NCBI RefSeq assembly: GCF_001665685.1
Contig: NZ_LZTB01000080.1
Coordinates: 1 to 64,000, forward strand
Length of the DNA stretch: 64,000 bases
Direction: 5' to 3'
Origin: Mycobacterium sp. 852013-50091_SCH5140682
GTDB taxonomy: Bacteria > Actinomycetota > Actinomycetes > Mycobacteriales > Mycobacteriaceae
The notes under the pieces were generated by a model. It was not told the origin of the DNA, did no database searches, and was given only the letters and a program-made list of their open reading frames with translations. Positions 50,898 to 59,262 of this stretch are shown here, in pieces. Positions within the stretch are counted from its first letter, which is position 1, and every line of letters begins with the position of its first letter. A program made the translations under genes and the position numbers.

Positions 50898-50959
50898 CGC
50901 GACAGCGTCGGTCCAACCCCTGACGCGGCAGCGTCGGTCCAACCCCTGACGCGGCAGCG
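50893..50959. repeat. 26-bp tandem repeats over a stop codon
   Basis: CCTGACGCG[A/G]CAGCGTCGGT with CCAACC is repeated twice exactly apart from one base (50893-50918, 50919-50944), and a third copy keeps the first 15 bases (50945-50959). The TGA of the oxidoreductase gene (50895-50897) is part of unit one, so copy number changes would not alter the protein. Confidence 0.85.
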
Positions 50960-50980
50960 CGGCACGGTGGTCGCGCTGCC
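50953..50980 (+). terminator. Hairpin after the tandem repeats
   Basis: GGCAGCGCG (50953-50961) and CGCGCTGCC (50972-50980) form a nine-pair GC stem with a ten-base loop, about 55 bases after the oxidoreductase stop. No U-tract, as is common in mycobacteria. Confidence 0.6.
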
Positions 50981-51082
50981 GTGCGACTTTGCTGTGCGCA
51001 TCAGTCGGTCGGGCCGTGATCGAAAGATTTGCGATTCACCTCGCCGACCGGGCGCGATGCTCCTATTCTGCAATGGCCCTAC

Positions 51083-51093
51083 CTTAGAACCAT
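51083..51093. promoter_or_regulatory. GntR operator before the third APC permease
   Basis: CTTAGAACCAT matches the GGTTAGAACC-type sites around the gntR promoter (53347-53397). It overlaps a TACCTT -10 box (51080-51085), so binding would shut this promoter. A start point six bases after that box would fall on ATG 51092, giving a leaderless six-codon peptide (MRCRTE) that ends three bases before GTG 51116. Confidence 0.65.
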
Positions 51094-51115
51094 GCGGTGC
51101 AGAACGGAGTGACCA

Positions 51116-52603
51116 GTGGCATTACCAGGCAACCAGCGCCCGGACGAAGCCGGCAGCCAACTGAAGACGGGGGCGATGGGCGTCCGCTCGATTGTCTTCA
51201 TGGTGGTCGCGACAGCAGCACCGCTGACCGCCATGGCCAGTGCGTTCCCGCTCGCCGTGGCCTTGGGAAACGGTCTCGGCGCACCGGGGACCTACGTCGT
51301 CGTGGCCTTGATCCTGGCGCTCTTTGCCGTCGGCTACGCAGCGATGAGCCGGCACGTGACCAACGCGGGAGCGTTCTTCGCCTACGTCACCGTGGGGCTG
51401 GGGCGCCGCCTCGGCATGGCCGCCGGGTTCGTCGCCGTCTTGGCCTACAACGCCCTCGTGCTCTATGTCGTCGGGCTGGTCGGCTACTTCGCCGACAACA
51501 TCTTTGCGACGGAACTCGGGATTCACGTTCCGTGGCAGGTGTTTTCCTTCGGACTGCTGGCGGCGGCCCTGGTGGTCGGAATACGCGGGGTCGAGGTTAA
51601 CGCCCGCGTGCTGGGTGTGCTGCTGATTCTCGAGACCGGACTGCTGTTGCTCGTCGATATCGCGACGCTGGTCGTGAAAGGACCCGCCGCATATCCCATC
51701 AGCTCGCTGAGCCCCACCGAAATCTTCAGCGGCGCAGTCGGAATCGGGTTCATGTTCGTCTTCATCTCATTCATCGGCTTTGAGGCGACCGCCATTTTCG
51801 GCGAAGAAGCGCGCGACCCTCGACGCACCGTGCCGCGTGCGACCAAGCTTGCGATCGCGTTCATCGGCATCGTGTACCTCCTGTCGTCGTGGTCGCTGAT
51901 CGCGGCGTCCGGTGGCAGCGAAGCACCCGCGGCGGCCGCCGCAGACCCCGGCAACTTCGTGTTCAGCGCCGCCCATGCCGTGCTGGGTGGCTGGTCGACG
52001 CACGTGATGAGCTGGCTGCTGCTGACCAGCCTGATCGCCGTTCTGTTCGCCTTACACGGCATGGCCACGAGGTACCTGATGGCATTCGGCCGCGAAGGGG
52101 TGCTTCCGCGCCCGCTGGGCCGCACGCATCCCCGTTATCGCACACCGCATATCGCCGCATGCACGCAGGCGCTGGTCGTCGCCATCGCGGTCGTCGGTTA
52201 CTCACTGGCCGGGGCAGACCCCTACCTCGACCTCGGCAACCAAACCGCCGGGCTCGGTGCGCTGGGGGTGATCGCGTTGATGGGGACAACCTCGATCGCC
52301 GTGATCGGTTTCTTCCTGCGGCGACCCGATCGGCATTGGTGGACGCATCTCGCCGCGCCGGCGCTGGCCGCTGGGGGCCTGTTCTGCGGGTGCTACCTGG
52401 TCATCGACAACTACCCCCTGCTGACCGGCAGCGATTCGGCCATCGTCAACTCGATGCCGTGGCTGCTGGTGGCCGTCGCGCTCATCGGCTACATCGTCGG
52501 CGCTGTGCGGCCGCTGCGCACCAACCTCGACGTCTTCGGCACAGGCACGATCAGCGAAGCGCCACAGGAGAACCGCGTCTCGCCATCGCTGGGCGACAGC
52601 TAA
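51116..52603 (+). CDS. APC-family amino acid/polyamine permease
   Basis: 495 residues, about 12 membrane segments. The first has GVRSIVFMVVATAAPLTAMA, and the sixth has FISFIGFEATAIFGEEARDP, the same signature as the permease of the copper amine oxidase unit; AFGREGVLPRPLGRTHPRYR is the conserved loop. GTG 51116 is preceded by CGGAG. Its stop overlaps the stop of the convergent gntR gene. It probably imports the amine that is gamma-glutamylated by enzymes encoded to the right. Confidence 0.9.
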   Translation: MALPGNQRPDEAGSQLKTGAMGVRSIVFMVVATAAPLTAMASAFPLAVALGNGLGAPGTYVVVALILALFAVGYAAMSRHVTNAGAFFAYVTVGLGRRLGMAAGFVAVLAYNALVLYVVGLVGYFADNIFATELGIHVPWQVFSFGLLAAALVVGIRGVEVNARVLGVLLILETGLLLLVDIATLVVKGPAAYPISSLSPTEIFSGAVGIGFMFVFISFIGFEATAIFGEEARDPRRTVPRATKLAIAFIGIVYLLSSWSLIAASGGSEAPAAAAADPGNFVFSAAHAVLGGWSTHVMSWLLLTSLIAVLFALHGMATRYLMAFGREGVLPRPLGRTHPRYRTPHIAACTQALVVAIAVVGYSLAGADPYLDLGNQTAGLGALGVIALMGTTSIAVIGFFLRRPDRHWWTHLAAPALAAGGLFCGCYLVIDNYPLLTGSDSAIVNSMPWLLVAVALIGYIVGAVRPLRTNLDVFGTGTISEAPQENRVSPSLGDS

Positions 52604-53337
52604 TCGGCACTCGGCAGTGGATGCGGCCCGACCGCATCCACTGCGTTCTTGCCGAAGATCAGCAGCTCCAACTCCTCGCGCGTCTGCTCGAGGTGGTCCT
52701 CCATGGCGCGACGAGCGCGATCGGCATCCCCGTCGCGGACAGCCTCGTAGACCGCGAGATGACCGGCCCGGCTCGATTCGACGACCTCGGTGTAGACCAG
52801 CGCGTCCAGTGGCGCGAACATCTCCCCGCGGGCACTGGCGATGGCCGATTCCAGTCGCGGATTACGAGCCGCCTGGGCCAGTGCCGCATGAAAACGGGCA
52901 TCGCTGTTGCGGAACGACACTCGCGAATCCGATGTCGACATCTCCTCGATCGCCGCCGCCATCGCCTCGAGTTCCACGTCGGTGCGTCGAGTGGCCGCAA
53001 GCTTTGCCGCCTGGCCTTCCAGACCGATCCGCAAGTCCAGGATGTCCGTGACGTCACCCACCCCGCTGCGTATCTCGCTGAGCCAGTTCCGGTACGGCAG
53101 ATCGAGTTGCGTCACGAAGGTGCCGCCGGTGGCACCCCGGCGCACCTCGACATAACCTCCCGCCTGCAGCAGGCGAAGGGCTTCCCGAACGCTGACCCGG
53201 CCGACGCCCATCTGCTTGGCGAGATCGCGCTCCGCAGGCAACCGGTCGCCTGGGCTGAGTTCACCCGCGCGGATGCGTGCGCGCAGCCGCCGAGCGATGT
53301 CAGTGGTGACGGTCGGCGCTCCGAGGTCAAGGTCCAT
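52600..53337 (-). CDS. GntR-family (FadR subfamily) transcriptional regulator
   Basis: 245 residues. N-terminal winged helix (RIRAGELSPGDRLPAERDLA, QMGVGRVSVREALRLLQAGG, then YVEVRRGATGGTFV). C-terminal FCD domain, all helices, with the usual metal-binding Asp/His positions (DLRIGLEGQAAKLA, SDARFHAALAQAARNP, GHLAVYEAVRDGDADRARRA). I chose ATG 53337 because TAACTT on the same strand lies seven bases upstream, so the mRNA would be leaderless. Its operators adjoin both its own -10 box and those of the two permease/ligase units, which marks it as the local repressor. Confidence 0.92.
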   Translation of the reverse strand: MDLDLGAPTVTTDIARRLRARIRAGELSPGDRLPAERDLAKQMGVGRVSVREALRLLQAGGYVEVRRGATGGTFVTQLDLPYRNWLSEIRSGVGDVTDILDLRIGLEGQAAKLAATRRTDVELEAMAAAIEEMSTSDSRVSFRNSDARFHAALAQAARNPRLESAIASARGEMFAPLDALVYTEVVESSRAGHLAVYEAVRDGDADRARRAMEDHLEQTREELELLIFGKNAVDAVGPHPLPSAD

Positions 53338-53346
53338 AGGTATCAA

Positions 53347-53397
53347 GTTAGAACGTTAGGCGGCGGCATTGACGAAACACGCCAATGGTTCTAACCT
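53347..53397. promoter_or_regulatory. Divergent promoters and GntR operators, gntR / gamma-glutamyl hydrolase
   Basis: GTTAGAACGTTAGG (53347-53360) overlaps the gntR -10 box (TAACTT, 53350-53345 on the minus strand). CCAATGGTTCTAACCT (53382-53397) holds the inverted site GGTTCTAACC and overlaps the plus-strand -10 box TAACCT (53392-53397), seven bases before ATG 53405. Both genes thus look leaderless and autoregulated. Confidence 0.72.
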
Positions 53398-53404
53398 CAG
53401 TCCA

Positions 53405-54184
53405 ATGACCCATCGAGATATGGATCACTACCCGCGTCGCCCAGTGATCGGCATTACCGGACGCAGACAGCCCGCAGGCCCACTGGCGGTGTCGGTAGTC
53501 CGGGATGCGTTGGTCGAGACGTTCTTCGTCGACTATTCGACCGCGGTATCCGCCGCAGGAGGTCTGCCGGTGCTGCTCACCATGGAATGCGATCCGGTCG
53601 AGGTGACCGCACGGATCGATGGCCTCGTGCTCTCCGGCGGGGCCGATATCGATCCGCGCCGCTACGGCGCCACCCCCGGTGCGCACGCCACGCCGGCTGA
53701 GCCCTTGCGCGACGAGTTCGAACACGCCGTGCTCGGCGCCGCATGGCTGCGCGGCATCCCGGTTCTCGGGATCTGCCGCGGCAACCAGGTGATCAATGTC
53801 CACCGCGGTGGCACACTCGTCGCGCATCTGCCCGCGGATTCCGGTGAGGCCCATAGCTTCTTGGGCTACCCGCGCGACCATCGCTCGCACCTCGTCGAAT
53901 TCGTGGACGGCTCGGTGCCACACAGCCTCTACGGCAGACGACTCCGGGTGAACAGCCTGCACCACCAGGCAGTGGACGAGGTGGGCACCGGGTTGGCCGT
54001 CACCGGGCGCGCCCCCGACGGTGTCGTCGAATCGATCGAAGCTCTCGACGCACCCGTCGTCGGGGTCCAGTGGCATCCCGAGATGCTCGACGGGACAGAC
54101 CCGCTGTTCGACTGGTTGGTCGACAGCGCCAGGCAGCACAGCACCACCAACAGAAAGCAGGAGGAAGATGTCGTCATCGCATGA
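53405..54184 (+). CDS. Class I glutamine amidotransferase-like gamma-glutamyl hydrolase (PuuD-like)
   Basis: 259 residues, peptidase C26 family. Nucleophile Cys124 in LGICRGNQVINV, then His224 and Glu226 in VQWHPEM complete the triad. GLVLSGGADIDPRRYG is the usual strand-loop before it. PuuD of E. coli hydrolyses gamma-glutamyl-GABA to glutamate and GABA; the analogous step here would release the acid made from a gamma-glutamylated amine. The nearby glutamine-synthetase-like and aldehyde dehydrogenase genes fit this. The end overlaps the SDR gene by 17 bases. Confidence 0.88.
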   Translation: MTHRDMDHYPRRPVIGITGRRQPAGPLAVSVVRDALVETFFVDYSTAVSAAGGLPVLLTMECDPVEVTARIDGLVLSGGADIDPRRYGATPGAHATPAEPLRDEFEHAVLGAAWLRGIPVLGICRGNQVINVHRGGTLVAHLPADSGEAHSFLGYPRDHRSHLVEFVDGSVPHSLYGRRLRVNSLHHQAVDEVGTGLAVTGRAPDGVVESIEALDAPVVGVQWHPEMLDGTDPLFDWLVDSARQHSTTNRKQEEDVVIA

Positions 54185-54938
54185 GAACCGCGTCGCACTG
54201 GTGACCGGTGCCGGATCCGGTATCGGTCGGGCCATCGCCGAGCGGCTCGCAGGCCACGGCGTAAAGGTTGCGTGTGTCGACGTCGACCACGTCCGAGCGA
54301 AGGAAACCGCCGACAGCATCGCCGAATCCGGCGGCCAATCCCTGGCCTTGGCCGCCGACGTGCGTGACCGCGAGGCGATCGCCGCCGCGTTCGAAGCCAC
54401 CGCCACCGAGTGGCAACGCTTCGACTACCTCGTCAACAACGCCGGGCTGATCACCATGTCGTCCCTGGAGGACCTCACCGACGACGAGTGGGATCTGGTG
54501 CTCGACGTCAACCTCAAAGGCGTGTACATCACCACCCAGTTGGCGGTACCGTACTTCCGCAAGGCCAATCGCGGTGCCGTGGTGAATCTTTCGACAGTCG
54601 AGGCCGACGTGGTGGTGTCTTCACAGGGGTTCGCCCAGGTGCACTACAACGCCTCCAAAGGCGGTGTGAAGATGCTGACCAAGGCCCTGGCGGTGGAGCT
54701 GTCGCGTTACAACGTCCGGGTGAACGCCATCGCCCCGGGCCCGGTACCCACCAATTTCCTTCCCGGCGTGGACTTGAACAGCCCCGAGGTGCTGGCCGTG
54801 ATGGAGTCCCGGCTGCTGGTCAAGCGCCTCGGCAGGCCCGATGACATGGCCGCGGCGGTGTCCTTCCTGCTCTCCGATGACGCCTCGTACATCAGCGGCG
54901 TGCAACTTCCCGTCGACGGCGGGTGGCTGACCCGATGA
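54168..54938 (+). CDS. Short-chain dehydrogenase/reductase
   Basis: 256 residues, classical SDR. TGAGSGIGRAIA (cofactor loop, about 13-24), NNAG, catalytic Ser in NLSTVEA and YxxxK in HYNASKGG, then the ending SYISGVQLPVDGGW. The aspartate after the second strand (CVDVDH) points to NAD(H). AGGAGGA before ATG 54168 is a strong ribosome site. It lies between genes for the hydrolase and the ligase, so it may oxidise an alcohol side chain of an amino alcohol or a hydroxy intermediate; not part of the known E. coli Puu route. Confidence 0.9.
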   Translation: MSSSHENRVALVTGAGSGIGRAIAERLAGHGVKVACVDVDHVRAKETADSIAESGGQSLALAADVRDREAIAAAFEATATEWQRFDYLVNNAGLITMSSLEDLTDDEWDLVLDVNLKGVYITTQLAVPYFRKANRGAVVNLSTVEADVVVSSQGFAQVHYNASKGGVKMLTKALAVELSRYNVRVNAIAPGPVPTNFLPGVDLNSPEVLAVMESRLLVKRLGRPDDMAAAVSFLLSDDASYISGVQLPVDGGWLTR

Positions 54939-56290
54939 CCGGGCTGCTCGACATCACGGACCTGCGCGGCCAGGGCATCGACACCGTGATCGTCGCCGGC
55001 GTCGACATGTACGGGCGGCTGTTCGGAAAACGCCTGCCCGTACGGTCTTTTCAGCGCGTTGTCGGCGAGGGCCTGCACGTCTGTACGTGCGTGTACGCCT
55101 GGGACGTCAACCAGGACATGGACACCCTGAAAGTGGAATTCGCCGGCGCGCACACCGGGTGGCACGACTTCCGGCTGCTACCGGACCTGACCACACTGCG
55201 CCGGGCGGCCTGGCTGGAGGGCACGGCGATCTGCCTGGCCGATTCGGTGGACGAGGAGTCCGGCGAGCCATTGCCGGTCGCGCCGCGGAGCATCCTGCGT
55301 CGTCAGGTACAGGCCCTTGCCGACCAGCAGCTCACTGCTTATACCGCAACCGAACTCGAGTTCCACCTGTACCGCGGCACACCAGACGAACTGCGGCGCA
55401 ACGGATACCGTGACCTCGACCCGACCACGCTGACCCGATCGGACTACGCGATCGGCGCGGGCAACGCCATGGAGCCGTTCTTCCGCCAGGTCCGCAACGC
55501 CTTGGAGGACAGTGGTATCCCGGTCGAGGTGGCCCAAGCGGAGTACGGACTCGGGCAGTGGGAGATCAACCTCGAATACGCCGAGGCGATCGAGACCGCC
55601 GACCGCCATGTGCTGTTCAAATGTGCGGTCGCCGATCTGGCCCGGGCACACGGCATGACCGCCACCTTCATGCCGCGACCGTTGACCGACGGTATGGGCT
55701 CGTCCTGCCACATCCATGCCTCGGTACGCGGATCGGACGGCAGCAGGCCGTTCTACGACGCCGAAGCCGACCGGACCGCGAGCGCACCGCTTCGGCACGC
55801 GGTCGCCGGGGTGCTCGACCGCGCCTGCGACCTCATGCTGTTCTATGCGCCGACGGTCAACTCGATGCGCCGCATCATCAGCCACGACTTCGCAGGCAAC
55901 GGGTTGACGTGGGGATTCGACAACCGCACCACCACATGTCGGTTGATCACCGGCGGGCCGGACGCCAACCGGCTGGAGTTGCGGTTGCCGGGCGCCGACG
56001 TCAACCCGTATCTGGCATCCGGGGCGATACTCGGGAGCATGCGCGACGGCATGGCCCGACAGATCGATCCCGGCCCTCCGTGCACGGGGGACGGATACGC
56101 CGAAGCGCACGGCGAGCTGCCCCTCACGCTCGATGAAGCAGCCCGGCACCTGGAGCAAAGCCTGTTCGCCGCAACCACATTCGACAAGGAAGTGGTCGGC
56201 CACTACGCCACCGTGGCCCGCCACGAGTGGCTGCAGTTCCTCCGCGCGGTCAGCGACTGGGACCGCGACCGGTACTTCGAAACCATCTGA
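54935..56290 (+). CDS. Glutamine-synthetase-like gamma-glutamylamine ligase (PuuA/IpuC type)
   Basis: 451 residues with the glutamine synthetase catalytic barrel: TATELEFHLYRG (metal Glu), AEYGLGQWEINLEYAEA (metal Glu pair), GMGSSCHIHASVRG (metal His), NGLTWGFDNRTTTCRLITG (where true GS reads NRSAxxRIP) and the final ELRLPGADVNPYLASGA. The short, divergent N-terminal domain and altered NRTTTCR region point to the gamma-glutamylpolyamine/ethanolamide synthetase group and not to nitrogen assimilation. It would use ATP to join glutamate to an amine. The start overlaps the SDR stop (ATGA). Confidence 0.88.
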   Translation: MTGLLDITDLRGQGIDTVIVAGVDMYGRLFGKRLPVRSFQRVVGEGLHVCTCVYAWDVNQDMDTLKVEFAGAHTGWHDFRLLPDLTTLRRAAWLEGTAICLADSVDEESGEPLPVAPRSILRRQVQALADQQLTAYTATELEFHLYRGTPDELRRNGYRDLDPTTLTRSDYAIGAGNAMEPFFRQVRNALEDSGIPVEVAQAEYGLGQWEINLEYAEAIETADRHVLFKCAVADLARAHGMTATFMPRPLTDGMGSSCHIHASVRGSDGSRPFYDAEADRTASAPLRHAVAGVLDRACDLMLFYAPTVNSMRRIISHDFAGNGLTWGFDNRTTTCRLITGGPDANRLELRLPGADVNPYLASGAILGSMRDGMARQIDPGPPCTGDGYAEAHGELPLTLDEAARHLEQSLFAATTFDKEVVGHYATVARHEWLQFLRAVSDWDRDRYFETI

Positions 56291-56368
56291 TCCGCCCGTA
56301 TGCCGGCGGCATGGCCGAGCCCGTGCCACCGCGTACCGGGCTGCCCGGCTCACGAAAGGTGACCGTAC

Positions 56369-57853
56369 ATGACTGGAAATGCCGTGGCCGCACCGGAACT
56401 CGCGCCGCAGCGCGACTTCGTCTGCGGTAGCTGGTCGATGCCCACACACGACCTCGGCGCCGACCTGGTTGACCCCAACACCGCTGGCGTTCTCCAGCGT
56501 CAGCTGCAGACCGATGCAGGCGAGGTCGACCGGGCGATTGCCGCCGCCGATGCCCTGCACGTCGCAGGTACCTGGCGGCGCACGCCCGCGGCTGAGCGCG
56601 CCGCGCTACTGCGCCGCACGGCAGACCTGCTGGCCGAGCTGTCCGGTGATATCGCGCGCTGCGACGCCATCAACACCGGTGTCGTGGTGTCAGTGACCGA
56701 GATGTTCGCCCAAGGCCTTTCGGATGCGTTGCGCGCGGCCGCCGACCACCTTGAGGCAGACCCCGGCACGCACGACCCGGCTGCTGCGGGGCGGCCCGTA
56801 CAGCTGCGATACCTACCGTGGGGCCCGGTGGCGGTGATCGCGCCATGGAATGCACCGAGTTTCATCGTCGCCAAGAAGACTGCGTACGCTCTCGCTGCCG
56901 GGGCACCGGTGATCGCGAAACCGTCGAACTGGGCCCCGGCCAGTTCCGCACTGGTGGCCCAAGCCATCGAGCAGGCCCTGACCGAGGCCGACCTGCCCCT
57001 GGAGATCTTCCAGTTGGTGCACGGCGGCCCTGACGTGGGGCGGCAACTGGCCGCTGATTCTCGTATCCGCGCGTTGTCGTTCACCGGCGGCCGGGCTGCG
57101 GGGGTGGCGGTGGCGGTGGCCGCCGCCCCGGACTGCAAAGCGCTGCAACTGGAACTCGGCAGCAACAACCCGGCGATCGTGCGCACAGATGCCGACATCG
57201 ACGCCACCGCCGACGCACTCGTCAGCGGGTTCACCAAACTCAACGGTCAGTGGTGCGAGAGCCCGGGCAGCGTGGCCGTGGTGGGCTCCCGGTGCGACGC
57301 GCTGCTCGATGCGCTGCTCGACCGGCTGCGCACCGTGCGCATGGGGCACAGCCTCGACCCGGCCGCCGAGATGGGACCGCAAGCGCATGCCAGCCAGTAT
57401 CAACAGGTTTCGGCTGCGGTGGCCAAACTGGTCGCCGCAGGCGGGGTGGCGCACAGTGTCACACCGGTGCCGGATGCGGCCGGCTTCTTCCACGCCCCCG
57501 TCGTCGTCGACCACGCGCCTGCCGCGATGACGAAAGACGAGATCTTCGGGCCGGTGCTCACCCTGCACCGGGTGAGCGACGACGCCGCCGCCCTGGCGCT
57601 GGCCAACTCACGCAGCACCGGCCTGGCCGGCTACGTGTTCAGCAGCGATATCGAGCAGGCGATGGCGCTCGGCGCCGAATTGGACTGCGGCGAGGTCAAG
57701 ATCAACGGCACCAGCGTCTTGGATCTCGTCCCGGAATCCACCCAGGGCTTCTGGGGCGCCAGCGGTGTCGGCGCCCACGGTGACGCCGAGCTTCTCCGTT
57801 TCTTCCGCGGCGCCCGCATCGTCGGAGTCGAGCGGCCCGGTTTGCCGATATGA
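56369..57853 (+). CDS. Aldehyde dehydrogenase, divergent active-site surroundings
   Basis: 494 residues of the ALDH superfamily. The general-base Glu is in ALQLELGSNNPAIV (instead of LELGGKSP), the catalytic Cys in NGQWCESPGSVAV (instead of NGGQTCTAGTRV), NAD loop FTGGRAAGVAVA, late motif KDEIFGPVLTLH. Key residues remain, yet the surroundings differ from the other ALDH in this window. It should oxidise the gamma-glutamyl-amino aldehyde to the acid before hydrolysis. A GAAAGGTGACC ribosome site precedes ATG 56369. It follows the ligase after 78 bases. Confidence 0.87.
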   Translation: MTGNAVAAPELAPQRDFVCGSWSMPTHDLGADLVDPNTAGVLQRQLQTDAGEVDRAIAAADALHVAGTWRRTPAAERAALLRRTADLLAELSGDIARCDAINTGVVVSVTEMFAQGLSDALRAAADHLEADPGTHDPAAAGRPVQLRYLPWGPVAVIAPWNAPSFIVAKKTAYALAAGAPVIAKPSNWAPASSALVAQAIEQALTEADLPLEIFQLVHGGPDVGRQLAADSRIRALSFTGGRAAGVAVAVAAAPDCKALQLELGSNNPAIVRTDADIDATADALVSGFTKLNGQWCESPGSVAVVGSRCDALLDALLDRLRTVRMGHSLDPAAEMGPQAHASQYQQVSAAVAKLVAAGGVAHSVTPVPDAAGFFHAPVVVDHAPAAMTKDEIFGPVLTLHRVSDDAAALALANSRSTGLAGYVFSSDIEQAMALGAELDCGEVKINGTSVLDLVPESTQGFWGASGVGAHGDAELLRFFRGARIVGVERPGLPI

Positions 57854-57923
57854 AGCCGGCTCAACGCGTTCGGCGTCACCCCGTCCCACCTGCCGCGGCA
57901 GACCACAGCCGAGAGGATTGACC

Positions 57924-58991
57924 ATGCAGACCAGCCGGGTGTTCGATCGACCCGATTTCGCCGACGACATCTCACACGAACAGGTGATCTTCTGCCGCGA
58001 CGAGCCCAGCGGCCTGAAGGCCATCATCGCGATCCATTCCACCGCTCTCGGTCCGTCTCTGGGCGGCACCCGGTTCTACCCCTACCCCGACGAAGGCACC
58101 GCACTGACCGACGTGCTGCGGCTGTCGCGGGGTATGACCTACAAGGCCGCGATCGCGGGGCTCGGCCTCGGGGGTGGTAAGTCCGTCATCATCGGAGACC
58201 CCAGGCGGATCAAGACACCCGAATTGCTTGAAGCCCATGGACGATTCGTCGACAGCCTCGGCGGCCGCTACATCACCGCAGGCGACGTGGGAACCACGTC
58301 CGAGGACATGGACATCATCGGCCGCTGCACCCGCCATGTCACGTCAAGGACCGCCGCGCACGGAGGGTCGGGAGACAGCGCCCCGCTGACTGCACTCGGC
58401 GTGTTCCACTCGATCCTGGCCGCTGCCGAATCCGTGTGGGGCAGCAGCGATCTGAGCGGGCGGCGGGTCGGGGTGGAAGGAACGGGCAAGGTCGGCTACC
58501 ACCTGGTGCGGCTGCTCACCGAGGCCGACGCGGACGTGTCGGTCTGCGACGTCGACAGCGCGGCACTGGACCGGGTCCGTTCTGAGTTCGATGGCGTTAC
58601 GGTGCTGGACCGGGTCATCGATGCACCGGTCGACATCTACGCGCCGTGCGCATTGGGTGCAACGCTCACCGATGCGTCCGTGCCGGAGCTTTCGGCGCGC
58701 ATCGTGTGCGGGGCGGCCAACAACCAACTCGCGCATGACGGTGTCGAACAACTGCTGAACGATCGCGGAATCACCTGGGTACCGGACTATGTCGCCAACG
58801 GCGGCGGTCTCATTCAGGTCGCAGGTGAGATCCGGCGGGTCACCAGAGAACAGGCGGCGGCCCAGGTCGTCGAGATCGGCGACACCGTTCGGGAGATCCT
58901 CGGCCGCACCCGTCAGCTCAACATATCCGCAGGCCAGTCCGCGCGGGACATCGTGCAGGAGCGGATGCGCGCGGCCGGGTCCGGGACGTGA
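57924..58991 (+). CDS. Glu/Leu/Phe/Val-type amino acid dehydrogenase
   Basis: 355 residues. TYKAAIAGLGLGGGKSVI contains the substrate-binding Lys74 and catalytic Lys86, 12 apart, as in leucine and phenylalanine dehydrogenases. GPSLGGTR precedes it. The Rossmann motif is VGVEGTGKVGYHLVRLL near 190. It would interconvert an amino acid with its 2-oxo acid using NAD and ammonia. GAGAGGA precedes ATG 57924. A small ACT-like protein gene follows after one base. It may recycle nitrogen freed in this pathway or degrade a branched-chain or aromatic amino acid. Confidence 0.9.
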   Translation: MQTSRVFDRPDFADDISHEQVIFCRDEPSGLKAIIAIHSTALGPSLGGTRFYPYPDEGTALTDVLRLSRGMTYKAAIAGLGLGGGKSVIIGDPRRIKTPELLEAHGRFVDSLGGRYITAGDVGTTSEDMDIIGRCTRHVTSRTAAHGGSGDSAPLTALGVFHSILAAAESVWGSSDLSGRRVGVEGTGKVGYHLVRLLTEADADVSVCDVDSAALDRVRSEFDGVTVLDRVIDAPVDIYAPCALGATLTDASVPELSARIVCGAANNQLAHDGVEQLLNDRGITWVPDYVANGGGLIQVAGEIRRVTREQAAAQVVEIGDTVREILGRTRQLNISAGQSARDIVQERMRAAGSGT

Positions 58992-58992
58992 C

Positions 58993-59262
58993 ATGGAACG
59001 TTGTGAGGCACACGCGTTGACCGTGGAGTTCGACTCGAGCGATCACACGCAAACCTTGCTGCGGTTCGCCGCGGATCTGCATCGGCGCGGGATCACCATC
59101 ACGGCGTTGTCGTTCAATGTGCCCGCTGCCGAGCGCGTGCGGATCGATGCCGAGTTCACCGCGACGGGCCGCCAGGCCCGGACTGCTCAACGCACGCTGG
59201 AGGGCCGGATTGGCGTGGTGCGCACCGCATTGCGGGGTGTCGGTCTGATCAACTCGGCGTGA
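58993..59262 (+). CDS. Small ACT-like domain protein
   Basis: 89 residues with a beta-alpha-beta-beta-alpha-beta order by eye: ALTVEF, then helix HTQTLLRFAADLHRRG, ITITALSFNV, RVRIDAEFTA, helix RQARTAQRTLEGRI, VVRTAL. This is the ACT-domain plan, as in the acetolactate synthase small subunit. It starts one base after the stop of the amino acid dehydrogenase, so an amino-acid-sensing partner of that enzyme is possible (inference). It overlaps the convergent marR-type gene by 14 bases. Confidence 0.68.
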   Translation: MERCEAHALTVEFDSSDHTQTLLRFAADLHRRGITITALSFNVPAAERVRIDAEFTATGRQARTAQRTLEGRIGVVRTALRGVGLINSA

